A program made the translations under genes and the position numbers. A DNA stretch of 64,000 nucleotides from Candidatus Panguiarchaeum symbiosum (GTDB lineage: Archaea > Asgardarchaeota > Njordarchaeia > Njordarchaeales > Panguiarchaeaceae). Below the pieces are notes generated by a model that saw only the letters and a list, made by a program, of their open reading frames with translations, had not been told where the DNA came from and made no database searches. This document shows positions 1 to 8,192 of the stretch, one piece after another. Each line of letters starts with the position of its first letter. Position 1 is the stretch's first letter. The stretch lies in NCBI GenBank assembly GCA_024720975.1, contig JANJXX010000004.1:32517-96516 (forward strand), read 5' to 3'.

Positions 1-1
1 C

Positions 2-994
2 TTCGTAGTAAATATTGCCGTATCTACAGCATTAATCTCCTGCGTTCCCAACATAGTCGTCGCCGCAACAGTTAAGCTTGACTATGGATTTTTCATAGCT
101 AACTTAGCACCAATAACCTTGGTGATGGTCCTAATCGTTTTCTATATTACACACTCTGTAATGCCACCAAGTAAATCTGTTGATCCATTACGAGCGCTCG
201 CTGTAGTGGATATGAATCCATGGTTATTCGTAAGAAGCAAGCTAGAATTCGCAATTTCATTCGCTAGCCTGGCAGGTTTCATCCTGGGCCTTCTACTTTT
301 GCGCACGCACGGACTTATCATTGCTACCGTGCTATTCGCCGCATTGGTGCTTGCAACTTTTCGTAGAGCTGATGAATTACTCCGTGATATTGATTGGGAT
401 ACAATCATATTCATCATGAGCTTCTACCTAATAGTTGGTGGTGTCGCTAAGCTAGGAATACTCAATATGCTTGCTGAAGGATTACTAGGGCTTGCTGGGA
501 GCAATATTTTCCTCCTATTGACAGTGTTGTATTGGCCAGCGTTGTTTATAAGTGGACTTTTGGAAGATCTTCTCTATGTGTTGCTGCTCATACCAATGTT
601 AAGCCAAATTCTACTTCAGCCCGGATTTGAAATTTACAGAGAGTTCTTCTGGATACTCTTAATACTGAGTTGTAACGTTGGAGGAGTAATGACTACTTAT
701 TCCTCACCATATAATCTCATAGGCCTCGCTATAGCTAAAAGAGCTGGCGAAGAAATATCCAGTAAGACATTCCACAAGATAAGCAAGAGAGCGTTTCCCA
801 TTGTCAGCGTCATTACATACGCCTACCTGGTTGCATTACTATACTTTAGAGAGTACATTGGCATAGGAATAGCGTTAGCAATCATAACTATGGTGCTCGT
901 AATAGTTCATCGACTCGTCGGTATCAGTAGACTCCTACGAAGTATAATCTCAGAAACTGTGAGAATCCTTAAAAAAAGAGTGATAAAAATTTAG
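2..994 (+). CDS. ArsB/NhaD-type ion permease, 5' end outside the window
   Basis: The frame is open from base 2 with no stop, so the gene begins left of the window; the TTG at 119 is internal. The visible 330 residues are very hydrophobic and form about nine membrane segments. The stretch DIDWDTIIFIMSFYLIVGG and the later glycine-rich CNVGG region match the second half of the ArsB/NhaD/SLC13 ion-transporter superfamily, which moves anions or exchanges Na+/H+ in the cytoplasmic membrane. The substrate cannot be told. Its TAG stop (992-994) directly abuts the TAG stop of the convergent gene, leaving no spacer. Confidence 0.75.
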   Translation, partial: FVVNIAVSTALISCVPNIVVAATVKLDYGFFIANLAPITLVMVLIVFYITHSVMPPSKSVDPLRALAVVDMNPWLFVRSKLEFAISFASLAGFILGLLLLRTHGLIIATVLFAALVLATFRRADELLRDIDWDTIIFIMSFYLIVGGVAKLGILNMLAEGLLGLAGSNIFLLLTVLYWPALFISGLLEDLLYVLLLIPMLSQILLQPGFEIYREFFWILLILSCNVGGVMTTYSSPYNLIGLAIAKRAGEEISSKTFHKISKRAFPIVSVITYAYLVALLYFREYIGIGIALAIITMVLVIVHRLVGISRLLRSIISETVRILKKRVIKI

Positions 995-1591
995 CTATTC
1001 AATAGGCTTCTTTGGCTCAAGCGGCTCCCAGCCGAATTTAGCCCTAAAATCGTTCACCATTCTAATCGCTTTCTCCTTCGTCTCTGGGTCCATATGCTTA
1101 GATTTTAAGATCGCCATGAATAGAACCCATGTTCTAGCATTTATCACCTTCTTAGGAATGCCGTGATCATAATCCTCCTGGAGTTCCCTGATAATGGCAG
1201 CTACTTCCTCTATATCAGAAAGTCCTGGTTTGCCTATATCCCTAACCTCTCTACCCAGGTAAAGACTTCCCCTCTCTACAACAACAAATTTACCCATTTC
1301 ATAGGTAATCCTATTCTTGACTAACCTATCGTAGAATGTCCAGTTATCATAAACATTCGGAGCCCTCCTCTTTAACTCCGAGAGAACGAAAGACCTTACC
1401 GTCCTTGAGGTTACCTCCTTACTACCAGCAATCTTTTTCTCAACCCTATCGGCAATCTTCTCAGCAAGACTCCTTGAACCACCCGCTTTAACGATACTAG
1501 CAACGAGCTTCTCCCTATTATAGGGCTCAGCTGTTCCATCGACCTTCAAAATCATCGTCTCGATTTTTTCTTCCCTTCCTCTCTTAGCCAA
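995..1591 (-). CDS. ATP-cone domain protein
   Basis: The N-terminal ~95 residues match the ATP-cone fold (MILKVDGTAEPYNREKL at the start, then the helical part ending near RITYEMGK), the nucleotide-sensing domain of ribonucleotide reductases and NrdR. Unlike NrdR there is no N-terminal zinc ribbon. The C-terminal ~90 residues are helical and charged and I do not recognise them. The TTG at 1591 is preferred over the GTG at 1600 because a GGTGG motif lies just upstream of it. A TATA-like tract (around 1635-1655, reverse strand) precedes the gene. The role is probably nucleotide-dependent regulation; the target is unknown. Confidence 0.7.
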   Translation of the reverse strand: MAKRGREEKIETMILKVDGTAEPYNREKLVASIVKAGGSRSLAEKIADRVEKKIAGSKEVTSRTVRSFVLSELKRRAPNVYDNWTFYDRLVKNRITYEMGKFVVVERGSLYLGREVRDIGKPGLSDIEEVAAIIRELQEDYDHGIPKKVINARTWVLFMAILKSKHMDPETKEKAIRMVNDFRAKFGWEPLEPKKPIE

Positions 1592-1821
1592 AATTACCAC
1601 CAGTAAAAATTGGGACTACTTTCAAACAATGACTTTATATGATTATATATAAATAAGTTTAATTAGACGCACCCCCTTATAAGAAGTTGCTATCAACTCT
1701 AAACCAATCTCAAACCGCTCTAAAACAACCAAGCTAGTCCAAGCCAGTTCAACCAACCTTTCTCCAGGCTATAGCTCCTCATGGACCAGTGATATTTACG
1801 ATTCCTAGAACCCCTTGACCC

Positions 1822-2031
1822 TTATGTATACAAATCTTCCTCTTCCTCCTCCCCTTCAGTAAGTCCCAATAGCATGTCTCCCAGATCGTCCAGCTTCCTG
1901 GCTATCTCATTTATGAGATCTATTGCCTCAGCAAGAACTTTATCATCAATACTCTCAACATTCTTAGCACTTTCAATAAGTTCGTAAACTTTACTCCGCA
2001 ATTCACGCAGAGAATTAAGCAAATCACTCAA
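1822..2031 (-). CDS. small acidic helical protein of unknown function
   Basis: About 69 residues, predicted to be almost entirely helical with leucine/isoleucine heptads and an acidic tail of consecutive glutamates (GEEEEEDLYT). I do not recognise a family. The start is uncertain: GTG at 2040, or TTG at 2031, which has GGTG 9 nt upstream and is preferred. The gene stands alone, with about 220-280 bases of non-coding sequence on each side. The size and charge resemble small archaeal coiled-coil adaptors, but no function can be claimed. Confidence 0.45.
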   Translation of the reverse strand: MSDLLNSLRELRSKVYELIESAKNVESIDDKVLAEAIDLINEIARKLDDLGDMLLGLTEGEEEEEDLYT

Positions 2032-2312
2032 GACCAGCACCAGCCAAACGAAACTTTACCATGCAAAATACTATCAAAAAAAGCCATATATAACTGAACT
2101 TATCGATAGAACCATAAACAACAAGAAATTCTCCGTTGCTTCGGAAGTATACAAAATTAATCTATTTCCAGCTCCTTGAGTCCTTTAAAAATGGAAGAGA
2201 AAGCGGGAGGTTTATGTTTATAGAGCTGCCCCTACCTCTTTATTGCCTCCTCATATTAGTACTTTTCTAGACATGCCTCTAACTTCATGACAATATCTAT
2301 TATCATGCGTGT

Positions 2313-3755
2313 CTAATACTCTCCGAGCTCTTTCTTATATATTTCTACTAGTTTTTCACCCCAGTTATCTATGTCTTTTAGTCTTCCTAGGAAGAATCTT
2401 AGGATTGGTGGTTCGTATACCCATTGTAATCCTTTTATTACTTCTCTGTTCTCGTATAGCCATACTAATCTATCTATCAAGTAATCTGCATGTGATTTCA
2501 AATATGTTCTTCTTGGAAATGCTATTCTTATTAGTTCTAGGTCTGGGTATATCTCTCTTCCATCTTTATCTCTATCCATTGATAGTGCTCCTCTCTCCAT
2601 TGATCTAATACCTGATGCTATGTAAAGTGCTGCTGCTAGTGATCCTGCAGGGTATTCGTTTCTCTTAACATGGGATAAGAATTCTACCGCGTCAATGTGA
2701 ACTCCTAAGCCCCCTGGTGGTAGTATTACTGGTATTCCTCTTTTATCGAGTTCTCTAACAGTATAGTTTATTAACTCTAGCTCTGACCCTATGATACTCT
2801 CATCAATCATTTCTCTTAGTCCAACAGCCATTGCTGCAATCTCTCTAGTACTCATGCCCCCATACGTTAAGAATCCCTCGTATACTGGTACATGGACAAT
2901 TAATTTCTCGTAAAGCTCCCTATTATTAGTTGCTATTAGCCCTCCTCTAACTGATGGCGCTTTTCTGGCACTCATATATACTAAATCAGCGTAGCTCACA
3001 AATTCTCTAAGTATGCTAGCTAAGCTTTTAGACTTATAGCCCGGCTCCCTCTCCCTTATAAAGTATACGTTCCAATCTATCATACTAGCGTCTAGTACAA
3101 GTAGGACATTATATTTATCACAGAGCTCTCTCACCTCCTTAATATTCCTCATAGATACGGGTTGCCCTCCAAGGAGATTAGCTACAGCTTCTATTCTAAC
3201 AAATGGAACTCTATTACCAAACCTTCTAAGAATATCTTCAAGCCTCTCAATATCAATGTCACCTTTAAATGGGTATGTACTCCTCTTATCTAAGGCCTCC
3301 TTGACTGGAATCTCTATTATCTCACCACCAGCAAGCTCTATATGGGCTTTAGTTGTTGTGAAATGATAATTCATAGGTACAATACTACCTTGCTTTACGA
3401 GAACCTTAGATATGATGTGTTCAGCGGCTCTACCTTGATGAACTGGTATAACATATTTAAAACCCATAAGCTCTTCTACAACACTTGAAAGCTCGTAATA
3501 CGACCTACTACCAGCATATGCGTCTTGAGCAGATATCATAGCTGCGATTTGCTTATCACTCATAGCATTAACGCCACTATCAGTAAGCATATCTATGAAT
3601 ACATCGTCAGCCTTTAAGAGGAAAGTGTTCCAGCCAGCCTCTCTAATGGCCTTAAGCCTTAAATCGATAGGTGGAAGGCTTAACTTCTCAAAAACTCTGA
3701 TCCTAAACCCGTCAACCTTAAGGAGTCCGCCATCATGAGACTTGACAACGATCAA
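2313..3755 (-). CDS. tyrosine phenol-lyase/tryptophanase-family PLP beta-eliminating lyase
   Basis: The whole length (480 residues) follows the tryptophanase/tyrosine phenol-lyase (TPL) family: PVHQGRAAEH (about 105-114), HFTTT, a GGQPVS loop, the PLP aspartate D222 in LDASM, the PLP lysine K265 in SARKAP, and FPRRTY near the C terminus. The motif SMERG (R388) corresponds to TPL Arg381, which recognises the tyrosine ring; tryptophanases lack it, so TPL is the nearer relative. Family members cleave tyrosine or tryptophan to phenol or indole, pyruvate and ammonia. Two active-site differences are visible: the TPL Arg217 position (DATR) is Met225, and the sequence after the PLP lysine is shortened. 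The TTG start at 3755 has GGTG 6 nt upstream. Confidence 0.8.
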   Translation of the reverse strand: MIVVKSHDGGLLKVDGFRIRVFEKLSLPPIDLRLKAIREAGWNTFLLKADDVFIDMLTDSGVNAMSDKQIAAMISAQDAYAGSRSYYELSSVVEELMGFKYVIPVHQGRAAEHIISKVLVKQGSIVPMNYHFTTTKAHIELAGGEIIEIPVKEALDKRSTYPFKGDIDIERLEDILRRFGNRVPFVRIEAVANLLGGQPVSMRNIKEVRELCDKYNVLLVLDASMIDWNVYFIREREPGYKSKSLASILREFVSYADLVYMSARKAPSVRGGLIATNNRELYEKLIVHVPVYEGFLTYGGMSTREIAAMAVGLREMIDESIIGSELELINYTVRELDKRGIPVILPPGGLGVHIDAVEFLSHVKRNEYPAGSLAAALYIASGIRSMERGALSMDRDKDGREIYPDLELIRIAFPRRTYLKSHADYLIDRLVWLYENREVIKGLQWVYEPPILRFFLGRLKDIDNWGEKLVEIYKKELGEY

Positions 3756-3765
3756 GTTGAACACC

Positions 3766-4339
3766 TAAACGCAGCTGGCCGTACATGATGATATAGCACT
3801 TATAAATTCGTTGTCATACATAGTAGACTCTAGTGGGATGACTGAGTTATATTGAACTAAGTGGTAACGTGGCTGAAGGACTGTTTTCTTTGCAAAAGTT
3901 TTCAAGCTGTTTTGACTACTATACGTACTTGGAATTAAAAATGCCCCACCCCAATGACGGCAAAATAGCCATCAGGACGGAAGGATATACCTATCCCTCG
4001 AAGCGGGCTCAGTGGTGCTCGTCGATGTAGCTCCCAATGAGCCTACAGTAGGTGGCAAGAACTAGGGGTGAGCCCCGTGTTGATAGTATCGTGCTATCTA
4101 AAAACACCTAAACAAACCTGAACAATTAACACGAGCAACTACCCGAAACTTGGTCAACCTATCCCTGTAGGTTACCTTTGCATCTATATTAAGTTTAGCA
4201 AAAGTTCATTAACCTCTTTTTTGAGATTCTAAATGCAAGAAACTCCACTGTCGAAGTCCCTCACAATTTTTGTTACATCAAAAATGGGACTCGAACTTGA
4301 AGGAATAGGAGGATTCAATAAGCTTTTGGTGATGAATGT
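3766..4339. other. 574-base intergenic region with a GC-rich relic-like block
   Basis: No convincing gene. Bases about 3935-4085 are clearly richer in G+C than the surroundings and end in a short hairpin GGGGTGAGCCCC (about 4067-4078). One + strand frame stays open from about 3952 to a TAG at about 4066 and would end in DVAPNEPTVGGKN. It lacks a start and a recognisable domain. This looks like a decayed gene tail, possibly of a mobile element, but that is not shown. The remainder is AT-rich. Confidence 0.4.
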
Positions 4340-5088
4340 ATGGAAAAAGGCCAAAAGGAAGCCAGGATAGGTTTAGGTAGTGAGGAAGATATAGTTCGTA
4401 GAATAAATACTGATGACATATTCAAGAATTCGTTGAGAGAGTGCATGATTACTCTTGGCTTTAATCCTAAAGGGGAAATTACTACATACAAAGATAATGT
4501 AAAAACAGATATTTTCATAAAGATAAATGGTGAAATCGGCGCAAGTGTAAAATCGAGCACAGGGACAAGTTTTCATCATCTTGATAGGAGACGTCTCGAA
4601 GACTGGAGGGATTTATTAAGTATGCCGAATGACATTTTTGAGATTATAAAGGAAGCAATACTACGGGTTGCTAGAAATTCGAGGGATAAATTTATACTGG
4701 AGGCAGACAGACCCAAAATAAAGGAATTCTTTGCTAAGCATCTTAAATCTATAATAAATGAAGTTTTCACGAAGGGAGAGGAGAGTTTAAGGCTGTTGAT
4801 GATAAACGATAAACGAATCAGGAAAATTTATATTTTTAGAATGGATGATGTCCTCAATTTTTGTATGAGAATGCTAATAATAACATAAACTTTAGTAACA
4901 AAGGAATTATCAAGCTTGGAGACTTCATTACGGTCCAGAGAAAAGGTGGAAATGGAAGACATATAACTATTCCTAAAACTGATTGGGAACATCCAGGTAA
5001 TCAATTGCAATTCAAGTTTTCACCTTTAAATTTTGTGGAATTTATCCTGAAAACAAACGCCATTAAGTTTTGTACAATTGAATATTGA
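4340..5088 (+). pseudogene. type II restriction endonuclease-like gene, frameshifted at a TTTTT run
   Basis: The ATG at 4340 has GGTGA 6 nt upstream. The first 182-codon frame contains a PD-(D/E)XK-like core: K55-TD57 in KTDIFIKING, then SVK (K71), followed by a basic helix. This matches small type II nucleases that carry SVK instead of ExK. That frame ends at 4888 after MDDVLNF. Shifting frame in the run TTTTT at about 4857-4862 joins it to LYENANN and 70 further coherent codons ending at 5088, giving one protein of about 250 residues. The gene runs tail-to-tail with the adenine methyltransferase and overlaps it by 26 bases. Either the gene is inactivated, or one base is wrong in the homopolymer. 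Confidence 0.65.
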
Positions 5089-7144
5089 ACTTGTGATTAG
5101 ATAGTATCTGATACAGTTCCTCAACTTTTTTTTCAGGGTTTTCTATTTTGATTGCCTCAGCTATAGATAAATCAAGCCTGTACCTATACTCCTTATTTAG
5201 TTGATCCCAGAAGGATGGTAAAGGTGTATTTAATATATCGTTAACGCTTTTACACAACTTAAAAGTGCTTTCTTCACCAATCACACTTACGTTGATCATA
5301 GGCAATTCTAGGTAATCATTTTCTAGGAACCTTGTCCATGTCTCCGAAATTTTTCTACCTAACAACATGAGTATTGAAATAAAAATCGTACTGTTAAACC
5401 AACCGGCAAGGAGCTTAGCAGTTACTTCATTCTCATCTTTGATTATATAAAAATTTTTAGACGCAGCTATTTTCTCCTTGGTATAATTCGCAAAAACTCC
5501 TCGCCGCTTAAACATCAAATCTACTTTATCTGGTATGAATACATGCCCGAATGGTTTTTTTGTTATCATTTGCCTGTGAACATGACTGTACCAGTATTTG
5601 CCATACGCATTTATAGCTGGCTTTGCCGTGCCAGATTTAATTCCCCACTTGATGTAATGTTGCAGGTCTTCCGGTAGGCTATCTAGCTTTACTGGAGGAA
5701 TAGATAGCATGTAGCTGTCTACATTCGCTTCAATGAGATAGCTATAAAGACTTGGTTTACGGAGGGTTTTTATTAAGAATTCTTTACTCAACGCCAATCT
5801 AACTTTGCTTTTAACATTTTCTACTACTACAAACTTTTCATCTTCTTTTAAGATACGCCATTCCACATTTGGGATAAAAAAGAATTCCGGTCCATACATT
5901 TCAACCCCTCTAATAATACTTCTTTTACCTAGAACATCTTTCCAGTGTCCCAATGTACCGTTTTTTAGCCCCTGTTTAAATACATCGACTACGATGTCTC
6001 TAAGTTTATTTTCTCCGAAAAGAGCCAACCAGTTAATATCCAAGAATTGAGGCAAATCATGAATGTTAAATGAATTTACTTCATGATTCGATTTATGTTT
6101 ACCCATGATAATTTTGACGCATTCTTCTATATTGCCATTTAATTCGGCAAATACCGTTAGTCTATTTCTGTTAGGCCTTTTAATCGCTACTATGATGACT
6201 TCTTTGAATCCGCTATCTTCCGAAAATGACGGCCTGGATGCACACTCTATCACTGCAAGAACATCATAATTCTTCCTCAAAAGGGATTTATATCCTCTTC
6301 CATATATTGTATAAAATGTAGATGCTGGAAGAACGGATACTATTAAACCATCTTTGTTTAATGCGTAGTCTGATAGAAACATTGACAATGTTTGAAGGCT
6401 GGCTTCTTTCCTAGTAATATATTCTCCATAACCTAATCCGTTTATGACTTTAAATAGATAGCCTCGGTAACTTTTTTCTAGGTATTTCCACCTAGTGAAA
6501 GGTGGATTTGTTAAAATGATATCCGCTTTCGGTAAGTTTGTCGGAGTAAGTTGGGATAGAGCTTCAGGTATCTTCTTAAACGCATCTCCTACTATCACAT
6601 TAATAAGGTCTTTCCTCCCTTTTGTTGCAGAGAGTAGTGCTGCATATGCAACTAAGGCAGGTAGAGGTAACGGTTCAATACCCCAAACCATTTGTAATCT
6701 TTCTGTTCCTATCTTCTGAATCATTGTTGTTAATGTGCGTGCTGAACCAAGGAATGGGTCTGCAAGAACTATTTTTTTGTTTTTGAAAGTATCTAGATAT
6801 TCACATGCTACACACGCCATGAGGCGAGTGCCCTGATCGACTGTATAATAAGCTGCAAACCTTTTTCTCTTAGCTTGTGGTATTAACTTTTGTACCTGAG
6901 TTTGGCATTCATTGATAGAAATATCCACTTTTGGTAATTTAGATTCAATAAATTTAATTTCATCAGAGTTCAGCCTTTCCAAATTAGGCAGTACCGGAGC
7001 ATCCCAATCTTTCAGTGATTCTAGACTTCTATCTTTGCTATATTGTAATATAACCTTTAAGCTGGCTATGAAAATTTTAAAATTGTCAGGAGTAGCAGGT
7101 TCTATACCTAGCTTTTGAAGTATTCTGCTTTGCTTCATATTCAC
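5063..7144 (-). CDS. N6-adenine DNA methyltransferase of a type II restriction-modification system
   Basis: 693 residues. The SAM-binding motif I is DPFLGSAR (129-136) and the catalytic motif IV is NPPF (213-216), preceded by KADIILT, as in N6-adenine methyltransferases. The C-terminal half (from about 400) is long and contains a likely target-recognition domain with WFNSTIFISIL, typical of type II gamma-class or type IIG-like enzymes. No nuclease motif is visible in the N-terminal 100 residues, so restriction is presumably the job of the convergent 4340-5088 gene. The enzyme should methylate the site that this nuclease cuts. The recognition sequence cannot be inferred. Confidence 0.85.
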   Translation of the reverse strand: MNMKQSRILQKLGIEPATPDNFKIFIASLKVILQYSKDRSLESLKDWDAPVLPNLERLNSDEIKFIESKLPKVDISINECQTQVQKLIPQAKRKRFAAYYTVDQGTRLMACVACEYLDTFKNKKIVLADPFLGSARTLTTMIQKIGTERLQMVWGIEPLPLPALVAYAALLSATKGRKDLINVIVGDAFKKIPEALSQLTPTNLPKADIILTNPPFTRWKYLEKSYRGYLFKVINGLGYGEYITRKEASLQTLSMFLSDYALNKDGLIVSVLPASTFYTIYGRGYKSLLRKNYDVLAVIECASRPSFSEDSGFKEVIIVAIKRPNRNRLTVFAELNGNIEECVKIIMGKHKSNHEVNSFNIHDLPQFLDINWLALFGENKLRDIVVDVFKQGLKNGTLGHWKDVLGKRSIIRGVEMYGPEFFFIPNVEWRILKEDEKFVVVENVKSKVRLALSKEFLIKTLRKPSLYSYLIEANVDSYMLSIPPVKLDSLPEDLQHYIKWGIKSGTAKPAINAYGKYWYSHVHRQMITKKPFGHVFIPDKVDLMFKRRGVFANYTKEKIAASKNFYIIKDENEVTAKLLAGWFNSTIFISILMLLGRKISETWTRFLENDYLELPMINVSVIGEESTFKLCKSVNDILNTPLPSFWDQLNKEYRYRLDLSIAEAIKIENPEKKVEELYQILSNHKFNIQLYKT

Positions 7145-7230
7145 TTCACTTTCTTCTTTTCTCTCTCATTCGGATTAGATTTTCAACAAGCCTGAAAGAG
7201 AGCTATAGAAATCCTCACATTGCGCCACCC

Positions 7231-7500
7231 CTAGGCACTTCTTAGCGCATGTGTTGCCCTCTTACCTGAGAGATCGCTGCACTCACTAAAGTATTTTACA
7301 AGCCCATCACTTAGGATTCGGTTACTGCTATTCCCGGCGCTGCAAGTTGATGTGGGCCTATCCCTAACCGCTATCCAGAGTCTAACAGCCTCCTCAAGCA
7401 CTCTAGAAATCGAACCCTTCCCTCCTCCAAAACGCCTGGCTACCTCAGTCCTAAACCCCCTCTTCAGATTATCTAGAAGCATGAAGACGATCCTGCCCAT
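7231..7500 (-). CDS. ribbon-helix-helix (CopG/VapB-like) DNA-binding protein
   Basis: The first ~50 residues (FRTEVARRFGGGKGSISRVL, then EEAVRLWI) match archaeal ribbon-helix-helix repressors and antitoxins. The last ~40 residues are rich in Ser and Cys and look unlike the family, so the original stop may have been lost or the tail may be non-native. No toxin gene is adjacent: the next gene downstream in this direction is the methyltransferase. The upstream region carries palindromes that could be its operator. It could regulate the restriction-modification genes or be a solitary antitoxin relic. Confidence 0.55.
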   Translation of the reverse strand: MGRIVFMLLDNLKRGFRTEVARRFGGGKGSISRVLEEAVRLWIAVRDRPTSTCSAGNSSNRILSDGLVKYFSECSDLSGKRATHALRSA

Positions 7501-7517
7501 ACTTTCACCATTGTCGG

Positions 7518-7614
7518 ATAGTTAACACTTTATAACCATCCATTCCACCTCAACCTTAAAGACTTTGTAGGTGACTTTTGTCACCAACAGTAAAAATGTT
7601 ATAAAGTTAACTAT
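7518..7614. repeat. nested inverted repeats, likely operator of the ribbon-helix-helix gene
   Basis: The outer arms are 7518-7536 (ATAGTTAACACTTTATAAC) and 7598-7614 (GTTATAAAGTTAACTAT), complementary apart from a 2-base gap. Between them lies a perfect inner palindrome GGTGAC-TTTT-GTCACC at 7570-7585. Ribbon-helix-helix repressors bind such symmetric sites next to their own start, and the gene begins 18 bases away at 7500. A remnant of a small inverted-repeat element is an alternative. Confidence 0.5.
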
Positions 7615-7975
7615 TTTGAAACTGCTGACATACCCCAACATAGACAACGTTTCACTTATGTATTTATCTATACAAACTCTTATCTACTTGTGTACCTATT
7701 TACATATGTTTAGACTACTTTAAAACTTTAAAAGATTCCACTGACCCCCTCTCTGCACTGAATGACGGATTTGTGAAGGTTTAAGGATATCAATCAAGAT
7801 AGCTATCTGAAGAGCCTGAATCATCTAAACTATAACTAAATTGATTTCGATAAGTCCCCCATGTAGGAACCCATGAATTGGCTTATGCTAAGTGACACAT
7901 TACATGGCGAAGTATGAGACTCTTCTTATCCTTCTCCTGAAATGTTGAGTGTATATGATGAAACAGTTACAACTG

Positions 7976-8006
7976 AAAGCCCAACCTTTAGAGCGAAGGA
8001 GGTCAG
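7976..8006 (+). repeat. dispersed hairpin ending in GGAGGTCAG, copy 1
   Basis: Contains CTTTAGAGCGAAGGAGGTCAG and is related to the copies at 12197-12226 (reverse strand), 13336-13366 and 48444-48477. The fold is weaker here than in the other copies. The shape (short GC stem, loop CTTTAG or similar, then GGAGGTCAG) resembles the right end of IS200/IS605 elements, where the TnpB guide-RNA scaffold ends. No tnpB lies nearby. Confidence 0.5.
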
Positions 8007-8192
8007 CTATTCGTGGTACTTAAGTATCAAATGATACTCATGTCAAAAGTTGTAAGTGAAGGTGTGTACCTCTAAAACTTTTTTGTATAAGTGTTTTTGA
8101 TCATCGTCTGGCAACATCACAAGTAAAATTCAGCGAAATCATGCGTAATGTTTATAATGGTAGGGTTTAGTTTGATCGCTGCGAAGGTTGTT

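Larger units (their letters stand above)
7501..8192. other. 692-base intergenic region with palindromes and a relic hairpin
   Basis: No gene is visible. It holds a nested inverted repeat next to the ribbon-helix-helix gene (7518-7614), an AT-rich stretch (7620-7740), and an isolated hairpin ending in GGAGGTCAG (7976-8006) that recurs elsewhere in the window. The rest shows nothing recognisable. Confidence 0.5.

Noticed and set aside
1690-1770. Low-complexity AACCAA/CAAGC-type sequence, possible CRISPR or tandem repeat
   Set aside because: The units are not equal in length or spacing, and no cas gene is present.
4285-4310. tRNA-like TGGGACTCGAAC on the reverse complement
   Set aside because: The 5-bp T-stem does not pair and no acceptor or anticodon arm can be drawn around it.
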